A stretch of DNA of 64,000 nt from Halictus rubicundus (GCF_050948215.1 NC_135161.1:2142830-2206829); one strand, 5' to 3'; positions 46,186-59,100 are shown, numbered from the stretch's first letter. The notes: generated by a model from the letters alone, not told the origin. Made by a program: numbers and translations.

Positions 46186-46380
46186 TATCGTGCGACACGA
46201 AACAGTATAAGGTGACTGGCGTACTTCTACATCTCGCCTGTGATATTAGTTCCACAATATTAGTTCCGACCGATACGGTAGGATGTGACACAGAAATGGT
46301 AAGGAGGCTCTAAAGCCCCGCGGACGTGAGACAAAAAAATACATTGGGTGATTGATCTACTTCTATACCTCGTCTGTGCT
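46186..46380. repeat. Two copies of the terminal-like motif seen at 0.8 and 3.3 kb
   Basis: gcgacacgaaacagtataagg...acatctcgcctgtg (46190) and gtgagacaaaaaaatacattgg...acctcgtctgtg (46327) resemble gtgagacacgaaaccccatatgg...acctcgtctgtg at 830. This links the two regions to one repeat family. Confidence 0.55.
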
Positions 46381-46930
46381 CTCATATCCTCACTGTTATA
46401 ATTCCAAATACAAGACTCTCATTATTGAAAATAGGAGTCCCGAATCTCGAATACGGCTAATACTAGAGTAGGCTGTGCTACTATCGACTTTGTCGATAGT
46501 GCCTACCATTATATAGAATAGGCTGTGCTGGAAACCTATTGATACGGGTACCGCCTTAATGCGCCACGCACAGTTTATATGGCTAGATATGGCACGTGCC
46601 TAAGGTGGCTCGAGAACTTGGACTGTCACGGGGAGCGAGACGCGCGATCGGGACAAGGGGGTGTAGTCTTCGAAAAAGCCTCGATTCGGGCCACTTAAAT
46701 CCATTGAATCCCATGCGTGACATATATATATATATTTTTGAATGATTATTCGAAAAATATTGCGAATATATTTAATATTCGATTAATGGCTGGAGATTAG
46801 AATCAATAGAATTAGAATTTTTGTGGGATGTACTGGAACAGAACTTCATTACTAAGGTTTCTTAACACCATAACATTTAATTTAAAGTAGGCAGTAGGCG
46901 CAGTAGTGTTCGCGATAGCACGCGTGCAGC

Positions 46931-49179
46931 ATGTCAAAAACGAAATTAAAATGGATTTTCAATTTAGTATTTCAATCATTTTTTATTACAAGTACAATTG
47001 GCTCGACAGGAGATAGGTCCCAATTTTACAGTATATGTCTTGCAAAATGTCGTGACATTAACTGTAAAGCCGGTACGCATTTTCTTTAATGTTACTATGT
47101 ATATCTAATAATAAAGTATGAACTTTTAACAAGGAATTTGTGAAGTCTAACATATCATATTTTACATCTGATACTTTCAACTACTTCTAAGATTTATTAT
47201 TTTTCACATTTCATATCATTTATGCACGAACTTTAAGATTTATTTTCAAACATTTTATTTCTTACTATATAAACCACAAATATTTTGTAAAGATATCTTT
47301 ACATAAAGTATAATGTGATATTCTACATCTTACAATGTACTTTTGCTATGTCTTTGTTATCATTTATTAATATTTTATAGATAAAGATTTCAAAGTACAA
47401 CCTTCTTTAGTTTTAAGATTATTACTTTGGACTTGCGAAGAAGATTGTAGTTATGGTTGTACTTGGGAGACAGTTGATTATTTTACTTCATATGGTTTAA
47501 AGGTTCCTCAGTTTCATGGGAAAGTATATATCCATATCAAATTAATGAAATTGTAAAAATATGTTTTATCACATATATGTAATTTTTCATTATTATTTTA
47601 GTGGCCATTTATTCGTTTCCTTGGATGCCAAGAACCTGCATCCGTCATATTTTCTATATTAAATTTATATGGTCATGTTACTATGTATTGGAAATTTAAA
47701 AGAAAGTCGAGAACTAGTGATCCAATGTTTTATATCTGGACCTATTTGAGCATGGTAAGTAATATGTCCATTATGTTCTTTGTAAATAGGTACTATAATC
47801 TACTTTCTTATATTTTAAACAAATATATTTTTATTCTTATAAATATTACAATATATTTAAATTCAGGTATGTATCCATGGTTGGTTTTGGTCTTTCGTGT
47901 TTCATGCCAGGGACACACCATTTACAGAAGTAATGGATTATTCTAGTGCATTTATTATGGTTCTTACATTAGGGTATTGCATGTTATTAAGGTAATTTAT
48001 AACTTTTAATTATAATTGATAAAAATATAAATATTTAAATGTTTTGAAGTTTATCTATTTCAATTTCAGAGTAACGTACAAGAATAATAAAATGTTTGCT
48101 GTAATCACATGTGGATATCTGAGTACTTTGTATACTCATTTATTACATTTATGGTCTGGCGATATTAATTATGATTATAATATGAAATTCAATGTTGTCA
48201 TTGGTAATTTTAACATAATATTCATATTTTTTATATTAGGTTGTTGCATATGAAACGTCCGATTCATAATAGTAATTTTCTCTAAATAATACTTATTAAT
48301 TAAAGTAAGCATCATTGTAATCGTCATATTCTATTAAAAAATGACGAGTTTTTCGATTATACTATCGTAAATATTGAATTTTTTGGTTGTTCACCATCCT
48401 TGTTTATTAGATCATCATTTATATTTTTGAGCTTTTTCTGTCATTGACTACTAGTGCGTTTATTTACTGCCACATTTTTACCAACCATTGCATAATGTTG
48501 TCGTTAATATGTTTATTTCTTCGCTCATATAAACAGAATACACATCGGTCACATTGATTGATGTTGAAATAAATTTCATTTAAAAGTAAAGTTGGATATA
48601 TAGATAGAAACTGAAAGTAGGACTTGAAAGATTACATTTGTACCTTTAAATGGTACACATAATAAACCTGTAGATTGTAATAGTATTTCTTGATTAAAAC
48701 ACTTTATAAAATTTGCATTCTGAAATCGGTCATTTCTTGTGCAATGACCTAATATTTGCATAGAACTGTACTAAATCAAATATCAAATTTATATGTAACT
48801 TAAAAAATTTCCAGGTATTTTAACATTTATTTTAACAATGATTTGGTGGTATCGGAATCATAAAAAGTTACCATACATTAATTTAATAGGTTGGTTTAAT
48901 ATACTAACTGTTCTCGTAACCATATTAGAAGTAGCAGATTTTCCACCAATTTTTTGGGTATTTGATGCTCATTCTTTATGGCATGCTAGTACAGCTCCTC
49001 TTACCATTCTAATGTACAGGTATGTTTAGTTTTTAAGTTTTGATGTACTCAAATACGGTTTTAAACTAGTTATATATACATCTATAAACAAAATTTTCAG
49101 ATTTATGATAGCTGATTCTTCTTATCTTAGAACATACTACAGTAAATTGACATTAGATATTGACCATCATATACGATAA
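46931..49179 (+). CDS. PGAP3: Post-GPI attachment to proteins factor 3 (PGAP3, Per1-like)
   Basis: Seven exons: 46931-47072, 47381-47523, 47602-47754, 47867-47991, 48070-48203, 48815-49019 and 49101-49179, in total 327 codons (326 aa; human about 320). PGAP3 is a Golgi membrane phospholipase A2 that removes the unsaturated sn-2 fatty acid during GPI-anchor remodelling. Residues 1 to about 26 form a signal peptide, then a luminal Cys-rich part (CLAKCRDINC, WTCEEDCSYGCTW) leading to KVPQFHGKWPF. Seven hydrophobic segments follow. The conserved CREST-superfamily text is present: WSFVFHARDTPFTEVMDY and DAHSLWHAST with their Asp and His residues. Introns are GT-AG and phases close. It has no near neighbour; both flanks are repeats. 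Confidence 0.96.
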
Positions 49180-50379
49180 ATTAGTAACAGTGTTCATATA
49201 GTTTAATAATTAAAAGATAAAATTAAACATGTACATAAATTTCGAAAGAATTTAATAATACAATTATTAAAATAAATAATATCTGATAGTTTATAAGTAG
49301 TATTTTATATAAAAGACCTTAAAGAATATCATTATACAGTAAAATCCCATTTATCCGGGTCCCATTAATTCGGATTGTCAAAAAAAAAATGCCTATCTTT
49401 TTTTATCCACTAATTGATTAATATCCTGAGTCTACGACTCAGAATCGAATGAACTCATGGTGGTAAAGCGTCTATGAGACCGTGCAGCACGTAAACATTT
49501 TTCACAACATCCTAATTAAATTAAACTTATAATGTATGTATACGTCTTTTGCGTCATACTAACAATATTGTTGTAAAAGTATACATATAAAATGTGCAAT
49601 AAATAATATACATGAAATATATTTGTGTTATTCATGTTGTGAACGGACACCTTAAGAGTTATAACTAGAATTTTAAAAGATGTGGCATAAGACTTAAAAT
49701 CATTGTTTAAATGTTTTGGGTTACAAATAACTCTTTAATATATTATCGATGGCGGAATTCATTTTTGCTCACGAATAACTGTTGTTGACAACGAGTATCG
49801 TTTTCGGTTACGAGTAACCATTATCGCTGATCAGAATTATTTTTTGGTAACTGTTAACCGTTATCGATGGCTCGGTTTTGTTTTCGCTAGGCGTAACCAA
49901 TATTGACGACAGGATCTTTATCAGGAGTAGCAGTCACTGCTTAAATTCTTGATAAAATGGGATACCTTGATCGCCCTGGAAAATTTTAAAAAATTGGTAA
50001 GATTTGATTTGGAAAAGATTAGTTTCAGAGTTATTAAAGTTTTTGTGCCACAATTCTCGTCACATCGTCTTAAAGGCTCGATTAAAGGCATCAACAGTGT
50101 TTTTGAAGTAATCGCCGGTCTACGTTTACGTTGTCGAGGTGTATTATTTTTGTGTACAATTTATACTTTATTTGGGAGTGTGTTCAGAGCTCAATGAGAC
50201 GGCGAGTTGACTGTGAGGCTTGTTTTGAGACAGGACTTAGACATATATTCCCTCCAACTAATCTTTTCCGGGCCTATGTCGATATAACTACTTTTTCTTC
50301 TGTAAGCATTAGGAATCTATTCCAAAACTTTTGCCCACCATTTACGAAACACCCTGTATATACCCAGTACACAATTTGC
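49180..50379. other. PGAP3 downstream spacer
   Basis: AT-rich with an isolated pogo-like terminus (49337) and a repeat-like text of taaccgtt and related words at 49740-49900. Nothing coding was recognised. Confidence 0.4.
49337..49381 (+). mobile_element. Isolated pogo/Tigger-like terminal sequence
   Basis: After a TA, cagtaaaatcccatttatcc followed by gggtcccattaattcgg closely resembles the known terminal repeat style of pogo-group elements. No opposite end was found nearby, so it is probably a terminal fragment. Confidence 0.45.
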
Positions 50380-50600
50380 TATGAATTTGCCACCAAAATT
50401 TGTTTACAAATTCCGATCCATCTGTTTCCGCATTAGGCTCGGTATTTGAGTACAAAGTTTGCAGCCAAAATTCCATGCCAAATCAAGACCAAATCGAAGC
50501 CAAACCTTGGCTTCCTTATAGAAGGCAGGTCGGTCGCACTAAGAGCGAACCTAACCTTGTTCTAAGAGTAAACCTTGATTGTAGAAGGGAAAACGGAATT
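50380..50600 (+). repeat. Extra direct copy of the 51-kb foldback arm
   Basis: Text such as ccaaaccttggcttccttat and ggcaggtcggtcgcactaag matches 51165-51240 (aaaccttggcttcgat, ggcaggtccgtcgcaataag). Confidence 0.7.
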
Positions 50601-50683
50601 AAATGATTGAAAATATATAAAACTTAAAATTATATAATTTAGAAATTTAAATAAAATTCTATTCTTCCTTCTACAGTAAGGTT

Positions 50684-51290
50684 TACTCCGATTTTTCCCG
50701 ATATGTACTCGTAGAGCAAGGTCTTAGTACGACCGAACTGCCCTCTATAACGAAGCCAAGATTTGGCCTGAATTTGGCATGGAATTTTCCTGCAAACTTT
50801 GCACTCAAATACCGATTAATCTGTTTCCGCATTTGGCTCGGAATTTTTCGGCAAGTTTTGCTGCCAAATTCATACAAAATAGGGACTAAATTCTTCTCCA
50901 AGCAGGGTTTGGTACCAAATGGACAAGCCTTTTGCTCGCAAAGTGTGATACAAACATTACGCAAAATTTGCTCGAAACAGCATTTGGCTAGATGGGTACC
51001 CAGTTAGCCAAACCCTGCTTGAAGCAGAATTTGGTTCCCATTTAGTATGATTTGGTCACCAAAATTTGTCGACAAATTCCTAGTCAAATGCGGAAACAGA
51101 TGGATTGCTAACTGAATGCAAAGTCTCCAGCTAAAATTCCATACGAAATTGGAGGCAAACTAAGGCAAACCTTGGCTTCGATCAGCCTTCGATATAGAGG
51201 GCAGGTCCGTCGCAATAAGAACGGACGTAACCTTGTTCTAATAGTAAATATCGGGAAAAATTGAAGTAAATCTTCCTGTAGGGTGGAAAA
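50684..51290. mobile_element. Foldback palindrome with about 290-bp arms
   Basis: The left arm 50684-50990 and right arm 51005-51290 are inverted copies of one another at moderate identity. Matching landmarks are ccgatttttcccgatatgtactcg / atatcgggaaaaattg, gccctctataacgaag / cttcgatatagagggc, and aagcagggtttgg / ccaaaccctgctt at the centre. There is almost no loop. No coding frame. It is a hairpin-forming, non-autonomous element. Confidence 0.75.
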
Positions 51291-51410
51291 AGGTATTTTA
51301 TTTAAGTTTCTAAAGCCTTGTTCCCGAAAGTGATGCGTAAACACCACAATGTGCCGTGAAAGACAAAGCGCCGAGCCGTGTTGTGGAATGCGAAGCGCGA
51401 AGAGCGTACG

Positions 51411-51412
<2 letters not shown>

Positions 51413-51442
<30 letters not shown>
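51413..51442. repeat. (AG)n microsatellite
   Basis: Fifteen AG units; the overlapping Arg/Glu-rich frame 51356-51556 is a by-product. Confidence 0.95.
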
Positions 51443-51447
<5 letters not shown>

Positions 51448-51841
51448 GGGCGAAGAGTGGGTGTGCGAGAGGAAGTGGATTCGAAGAAGACGATTGAAAG
51501 AGGATGTGGAAAGGGATGACGGAATATTTTTAATGTGTCTTAATTTTTTTATTTAAATTGAATTTATTTTTACACTTATACAATTTGGATAATACAATTG
51601 CTAATACCAATGTATTATAAATAATAATGTATTAAATATAATTTAAAATGAGCAGTAAAAAGTGCTGTTTGGAGCACTGAAAAGTGCTGTTTGGTGCTTT
51701 TTTTTATTTTGAGTGGAGGGAGGTTTAATGCTATTACGTACAAAGTGTGGGACTCCCCAAGCGATCGCCCCCCGTTTCAGAATGGCGATGTGATAGCAAG
51801 GGTTTACCCACTAAAATTCCTCCCTCCACTTGCGCCCCCGG

Positions 51842-53186
51842 TTACAATTGCTCTTCTTGCTCCCACGGATTCGGAACACTGGCCGCACTGCCCGACGGCT
51901 TTTTGTGTCGGACCCTTTCTTTGCGAGCTTTGAGCACCACTCGCATCGAATCTTGAAATTCGCGGCGAGTGGGCTTTGCACTGAGTGCCTCTTTTACATT
52001 AAACCCTCCTACGTAGGTAAAATAGTCAACCTAAAAAATAGTAAGTAATACTATTAATATACACATAGCAACGGAATAAATGCATGTACTTACCATATTA
52101 CCGTAATCTTCGACGGAGCAGTTTTCAAATTGGTCTACTTCTTTCTTCGTTCGAAGAGGCAGACACACTGCGGCTTTATTCCATATTCCATATTCCTGGC
52201 CTTGTCTTTTTTGGTTAATATTCTACAAAGAAAAAGTAAATTTTGTAAATTCTTGTTAACTATTGCTATTGTGGCGGCGACAAGCTGGCGCCACGTCTCC
52301 GCCATGTGGTTAGTTTTAAGAAAGTATGTTTGTACGAATGAATATCGGGTTGCGTGCTGCGCGATAGCGTCGAGTAGATGTTTAGATGACTGGATCGAGT
52401 GTCGCGTAGGGTGAGTGTGTTTAGTTTAGTTAAGAGTGAATGCGCACCGTGAGAATGAAGAAAGAGAAATTTTCGTGAGAGTGGGTCAGCAAGCGAATGG
52501 TTAGTTCGTAAGTTAGTTCTGTAAGAGAATTCGTTGAGAGCGGACACGCGGGTGTAACGTCCCTCTCGAATAAACTCTAATCCAACGACGAGCTGTACAT
52601 GTCGATTACCCGTAACCGTTCCCGTCCGTAGTCACCCTTCTTCCACACTATCATACTGTCATTACTGTAATTTCAATTTGTTAAATGTCATACTTATTTA
52701 TTTTTTCCTCCATACGTTCCAGACGTGTTACAATTTCTTCGAATTGTGATGTATTCAGTTGTACGGGAGGATGCATTCAACATGTCTGTGGGGAGTAAGT
52801 TTGTGGGGGAGGTGAATGTATGTAATAAGGATTTGTGTCGGGTGGGTGTGTTTGGTAGATGTAGGAAGATGGTATAGGAGGTGGATGTGAGGGGTGTGAT
52901 TGGGGTTGATAGGACGGGTTTATCCTTGAGGAGGTGGATGCGAGGGGTATTGAGTTATTTGTGGGCTAGATGGGTGTGTGTATGTATGTGTGGTGATGAA
53001 AAGCAATCCCCCCGTCCGTTGAATTTCGGGAGACCTCTCTAACAATCACCTCAGCTCCGTATCGGAGTCACAGGAACTGGGAGATGGGATATACCGGCGT
53101 TTCCGTCGCCGTGGCTCCTCATACGACGAGGTAATTTGATACCTCGCCGGTTTTTGAATAATCCTGCCTGGTCGACGGTCTCGAAT
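51842..53186 (-). CDS. Partial multi-exon gene, DUF4806-like
   Basis: Two adjoining exons are phase-compatible. Exon 52222-52094 (43 codons) ends GNM at a GTAAGT donor and reads KAAVCLPLRTKKEVDQFENC. The last exon, 52030-51842, begins VDYFTYVGGFNVKEAL and ends at TAA. The pattern of PLRT, E..FE and GG..VKE resembles DUF4806-type proteins common in ants and bees, whose function is unknown. A further likely exon is 53186-53050 (AG acceptor, GT donor), encoding RPGRIIQKPARYQ, an Arg-rich RRRKRRYIP and SCDSDTEL. Its phase (2) does not connect directly to 52222. A Leu/Glu-rich segment near 52790-52690 (TSQFEEIVTRLERMEEK) may be a coiled-coil exon in between. First exon not found; the gene may be real or decaying. 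Confidence 0.45.
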
Positions 53187-53640
53187 CTGAAATGCATATG
53201 AAAAATGATATCATGGTATACCGATAATATACCGAGTCACAGTTGAAACTGTACACCCTTTAAAACAAAAACAACTACTCTAAATTTGTAGCAAACGGTT
53301 CGCCATATAATTAAGAAAATGCAAAGAAACGGCAAAGTTGGGAAAATTTTAGTTTTATCAAACGGTATACAATTTTGTATAATATTTTAGATTAATTATA
53401 TAATAGAGGAGACTGAAACTCACCAGTTCCGTTGGTTCAAATGTTGCCTATGAATCCAAGGGACACAAAAACGCTTTAAATAAAATTCGCTCTTCGGTCG
53501 TCTACCTTTTCCGAGTTCAGCATAGCGAATAACCGTAGCGATTTTCAGTTTTCTGCATTCCTGCATGCGGTCGTTATAAACAAATCACATTCATATCTCG
53601 CGCCAACTGTGCGCATGCTCTTAAGGATTGTCACGTCGCC
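53187..53640. other. AT-rich spacer
   Basis: No feature was recognised; it may hold 5' exons or the promoter of the DUF4806-like gene. Confidence 0.35.
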
Positions 53641-55545
53641 CGAATTTTCATTCTCGTCCGACGGGAGAAAACCCGGGCGACACCGGGTTTTTACAGGCCG
53701 TGAGGCCAGGCTACGCTAGGCCGCGAGATACGTGATCCACCCGGGACAAACGGCAACTCGCAGACTCGATTTTCGTGACGGATTTTCCTAGGGTCGGAAC
53801 TCGGAACGGGCGCCAGGCACTCGCAAGTGCCACAAGAACAATTTCGAAAAGAACGCGAGACACGAGTCGTGATTTCGAGTCTACGAGGGCCGCGCGATAC
53901 CCTGGATAGCGACAGCCCGGCTCAGAGTCCTACGCGGAAGGAATGCGGGACGTTCCCCGCGGCGGGAAGGTTTCTCACAAGAAACAGTAACTTTACACTT
54001 ATTGAATTCGGCTGTTACAGAGTGCTGCCGGGACAGCCCGGCAGCGATGAGGGGAGAAGCCCGCGTGATTGTACAAATTACACGACAGGTGAACGGTCGT
54101 TCGCGCTCGTTACACCCGAAATTACATTCTTTGCGTCGAACACGGTCGCGGACGCGATGTACGGCGTCTATTATCGGCAAGAACAGGACGAGAAGCGACC
54201 GGGTTCCGGTGGACTACGCGGCAACAATTTTCCGTGACTGTGGCCGTCGGAACGAGTCGGAAACGGCGATACGGACACGTCGCGTCGTCCCACCGTAGGA
54301 CGTCTCGAGCTTGGCCACTTTACACCAAACATCGGCAACGGAACGAATCCCCCGCGACTCCGCGTTACAAACCCGGCGACGTACGACCGTCTCGCGACGG
54401 TCACGCGGTCCTCCGCTGTCCGGCCGGATTCGCTTCTCTCAATTCGCCCGTTTTCCGACCGACGGTCTCGAACCCTACGCGACTCTATCCTATTCGCGAT
54501 TTTCGGCGTTACGAGGTCCCGTCTTCCGCGACGCGAATTACCGCCGATACACAAAAACGCTAGTCGAGCCAACGCGAAATATTCAATTAAAAGGGAAGCC
54601 TGATCGGCACTTACCACTCGATACAACTGCTATCAGGTTCTCTATACGGCAGCTACCCACAGCGGTTTTCTTGAACGGCAGCGGCACAACAAGGACTTTC
54701 GAAATTAGGCAATCGTTAAGCGACTAGCTCTGACTCAGTTCGGCGACACAGTGACCTACTTCGCGAAGGCTCGCTAATGCGGAAGCGAGGCGTCCCCCAC
54801 GTTCCTAATTTTTCCTGCTCCCGCGTGACGCTCGGACCTATTACTAACGCTCGCGCGGCACGGCCGCGCCCGGCGGTCTGGGGCCCACGGCATTCGACTT
54901 ATTGGCTAAATCTTCGTTGATGATCCCCGATGATTGGAAGATTTCGAGCCGCTCCCGCGTCAGACCCTCGCTGTTTTCCGGGGCGAGGCGGCGACGAGGC
55001 TGAGAAGGTCTTCGTCTCTGGTCCGTACGGCCTCGGCGGCGCCTCTAGGTTGGCGAACTCGGGCTCGCTCTCCCCCTCGATGTCCTTCTACGGGATGTTC
55101 TTCGCAGCCGTCTCATAAGCGCTCCTCTTAGAAGTTTCCCGCGCTCCTGGGAGGAGGAAAAAGGGGTCCGGGTCCCAGGGGGACCTACGGTCCTGTAACT
55201 TCGCGTCACGCCAAGTGGCGCGGCGTTCAAAAACACGTTAAGGTCGACCCATACAAGACGGGTTTCACCGTGCCCGGGAACGGGGCACGTTTTCCCTATG
55301 CCATACAGAGTTGTGTTCTAAGGCGACTTGAGAGGCGTTCAAGATGCTCGCAACAAAGGCCAAGTGCCGTGCACCACGCGGGTTAGCTACCAGAACCCCA
55401 GAACCGTTTACTCCCCTCTTACCCCTGAGGATCCTATGGTAGAGCCGACCGGGCCCCGGCCGGGGTTTCACGAAACATTCTTGCGAAGAATACTCAGCAA
55501 CCTCGGTCGCCGTGGCGTGGCCGTGGCGAGGGGAGAAAAACATTA
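53641..55545. other. GC- and CpG-rich block of unknown nature
   Basis: A sharp rise in GC and CpG covers about 1.9 kb between AT-rich flanks. It begins shortly after tgtcacgtcgcccg (53630). Long open frames on both strands (for example 54171-54626 minus, 53827-54237 plus) are Arg-rich and overlap each other, as expected from GC-rich non-coding DNA. The composition recalls an LTR or untranslated leader of a retroelement, but no paired LTR, tRNA primer site or domain was found. Confidence 0.35.
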
Positions 55546-55899
55546 TAAATGTTGTATTATTTTAAAAACTACTTCACCGATGATGATGACCTATCAATCA
55601 AATCTCAATGGATTTTTCGATGTTTTAAAAATTGTTGGTTTTACAGACGCGTAAAAATACGTGTCACCCTTTTTTCATTATATTATAAGACTAGAACTGT
55701 CACACCGATGAAAATGAGTTTTTGGAAGCTTATAGCGAAAACATAAAAGTGTTTACCGAAAATGTTGTCATTTGGAAAAAATGTTTTTCTCACCATTTAT
55801 TTGGCAAGTATTTTAAACAAATGCTATGTTTTCGTAGCAGGTACCTTTGTAAAAATTTGAAAAATTGAGGTTATAGCCCCAAGTGTCTCCTTTACGGAC

Positions 55900-56141
55900 C
55901 TGTTTTTAAAAAAGCGGAAACTTTAAAATTGACGAAATTGAAGTTATTTCAAGTGAACGCTGCATCGCGATACACAGCCACGCACGGTTGGCCCTGTGCC
56001 CGGGAGGCTATAGGCCTAACAGCCTCCCGGGCTCTGCTTTTACCGTGCGCCAACCGTGCTAGGCTATGTACCGCGGTGCAGCGTTCACTTCAAATAATTT
56101 TAATTTCGCCATTTTTAAAGTGTCACCATTCTTAAAAAGCC
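55900..56141. repeat. Long near-perfect hairpin
   Basis: The left half contains aagtgaacgctgcatcgcga and gcacggttggc. The right half holds the inverse of both (gccaaccgtgc; ccgcggtgcagcgttcactt). The centre is a tight stem, gcccgggaggct / agcctcccgggc, around an ataggcctaac loop. Pairing extends outwards to aaactttaaaa / ttttaaagtg. The total span is about 240 bases. The right half overlaps the left end of the large foldback that follows. Confidence 0.85.
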
Positions 56142-59100
56142 CACCGTTAGGTATGCCTATCCCCACCTCAGCTGCGTCCGTAGTCCCATTGTTTTGGCTT
56201 CGACGTCACCCGCTACATAGTATGTGTGATCGCTGTAGTCAATATTTGGACTGCAGCCGAAAATGCGCGTGAAACGAGGCCTGCCCCTTCCAGTCTGAAC
56301 CAATCAGCCGCGCATTGGTACCTCTACTCTGTCCAACGAGACGAGGCAGTGAAGTATCAGCGTGCGTCCTTTGCTAATTATCATGGAAGGATAATAACTT
56401 CAACTCTGTCCCACTCGACTGGCTATGTTTACGTCTACTGCCTCGTCTCATTGGACAAGATATAGATACGTCACCGCAGTCCTGCCAGGGAACCTTCCAT
56501 CTAACCATTTTTAGATCGTTATGGATCTTTATGGACCTTTATGGATCATTATATTCAAAAGTTTTCCATATACATACATTCTTTCGCTAGCGACCCTTAC
56601 TTCAGAATGTCTAAAGAATATCCAGCAACTTTATGAACCTAAAATAATGAATAGTACAATAAATAGTTTTGCGGCTACGCGAATTACAAAACGAAATTTC
56701 AAAGAGAAAGATGAAGAAACGTAAAATACAGCCATATTTATTCAAATTTTTTCACACTTGAACCAGTGGTAAAATATGCAAAACAAAGATATTTCTAATA
56801 TTTTTTAGTTAAGAAATGACATTCACCAAGGAAAAAATTAATTATTTGAGAACAGCAGTCTTTTGTGATAACCCGGCTCAACCCCCGCCTCCCATTTTCT
56901 CTTGGACCACAACATGTCATCAAAATTCGAGACATAGTCCCCAAAAAATGATCGAATTCACATGGAATGATCCCTTTCCTAATGCGGATATTAAATATAT
57001 ATATATATATATAGATATAATCTAGACTCACATCTAGATATAAAAAAAAAATAACAACTATTCTCGTTTTTACAATATATGTGCGTATAATTTACATACA
57101 ATACAAGGATGTATAATGTTTCACCAAGAGGCAGGAAGGTTTCCTATGTCCATGGTATTGTAAAGGGGAGATACCGATAGTTTACCTAAGGAACCATGAA
57201 GGCCCTAAAAACATTTTTTTTTGTGCCATGCACAGCAGGGAACTGTCAACGCAATGTAATAGATAAACGCTCGCACCGTGATATACTTCTTCTGATCGAC
57301 TACGACTGACCGCGACTGAACCGACTCTCGTCGAACTTCCACGTCTTATATACTCTTTCACCCCCTTGCATTCATCTCGCTTGCACTCTGTCTCTCGCAT
57401 CCATAACTTACATTCGTAAAAACATACACTTCCCTATCGCTCAGTTCTAAACACTTTTCGTTCACACCTTCTCCGTCACTCGAGTTTTCCCAAACATACC
57501 GGCGCCGGTCTGTCGCAACATGATCCGGTCGCCCGCACGCACGCACGCACAATGAACCATTCATCCCACATTAATTAATTTTGTTTCGGATTAGGCGGAA
57601 GAATAAACTCTTCTTCTAGGGACGAGCACTTTATTCACCGTCTAGCGGTTCGTCAACGGACGAACTTTACAAAAACTATGTACAATGGTAAGGCCAACCG
57701 GAAGGTTTGACCTAAGCAACAATAAATGTAATGAACCCGTGATTCAAGTAGTAATTATTCTCAGCTACGTTGCTGAGAATTCCCGAGAAATAATTCTCCT
57801 TTAGCTTAAGACCGGTCCCACGACGCGCGACGTCTTAGATAACTAAAGAAGACTGCCTACTACGGAGGAGTGAACGATTTTTTAAGTGCGAACGACTGGA
57901 GATGAACAAACGATCTGCCGTCCTAACGATTGGCGAGCGGTTTTCTATCACCGCCGGAACGATGACTTGCGATATTTTGAACGCGCAGCCAATAGACGTT
58001 CTAATTGCCGGGTCGATAATCGCTCCGACGGTGACAACCTATTAGGGTCTCTTCATACTTGCCGGGACCGGAGGGTTTTACGTATGGACTATAGGTCCAA
58101 ATGCCGTGTTGCCGATATTCTGTCGAAGCTCGGGCGCCTTCGTTCTGCCCATTGGACTATTTCCAGAGACCGCCGTTGTCCGGCGGCTGATCATTACCAG
58201 ATGGCCTTTCGAGACAGCGTTAACAGTTCCCTGCTGTGCGTGGCACAAAAAAAAAAAGGATTCTCGGGGCTCTACAGCTCCTTAGGTAAACTATCGGTAT
58301 CTCTCCTCTAGAACATTATGGAAATAGGAATCGTTCCTGCCTCTTCGTGAAACAGCATCACACATCCTTATATATTAACGTAAATTATACATATATTGTA
58401 AAAACGAGAATAGTCGTTTTTTTTATAGGAAGTATTCACGTTAGGAAGGGGATCATGCCTTGTGAATTCGATCATTTTTGGGGGACTATGTCTCGACTTT
58501 TGATGACATTGAAATGTGTTGTGGTCCAAGTGAAACTGGAAGAAATCCGAAACAATACACCCAAAAGTGTCCGATATCGTGTGTAATGACTCAATCACAT
58601 GATAATTTGTAGAATAAGAAGAATTAATTCCACATACATTGCATCGTTTTGTCTTACGACACGAAAAAATGTATATGGAAAACTTCTGAATTCTTGTCCA
58701 TAATGACCTCAAAATGATTAGATGGAAGGTTCCCTGGCAGGAATGCGATGGCGTATCTATATCTTGTCCAATGAGACGAGACAGTAGACGTAAACATAGG
58801 CGCTCGAGTGCGACAGAGTTGAAGTTACCCTTACAAGACAATTAGCAAAGGACGCACGCTGGGTGCTTCACTGCCTCGGTCTCGTTGGTCAGAGCATAGG
58901 TACGAATGCGCGAACGATTGGATCAGAGTGCAAGGGACAGGCCTCGTTTCACACGTACTTTCGGCTACAGTCGAGATATTGGCTACAGCGGTCACATATA
59001 CTATGTAGCGTGTGATGTCGAAGCCAAGATACTGGGTCTGCGGGTGCGGCGGAGATGAGCATAGGCAGATCTAACGATAGACTCCCCAAAAATGGTGGCA

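Noticed and set aside
54171..54626. 151-codon minus frame in the GC-rich island
   Set aside because: Arg/Ser-rich and overlapped by equally long plus-strand frames; typical of CpG-rich non-coding DNA.
57886..58311. 141-codon plus frame in the foldback loop
   Set aside because: Runs from unique loop DNA into the inverted arm and its poly-A-like run; no domain.
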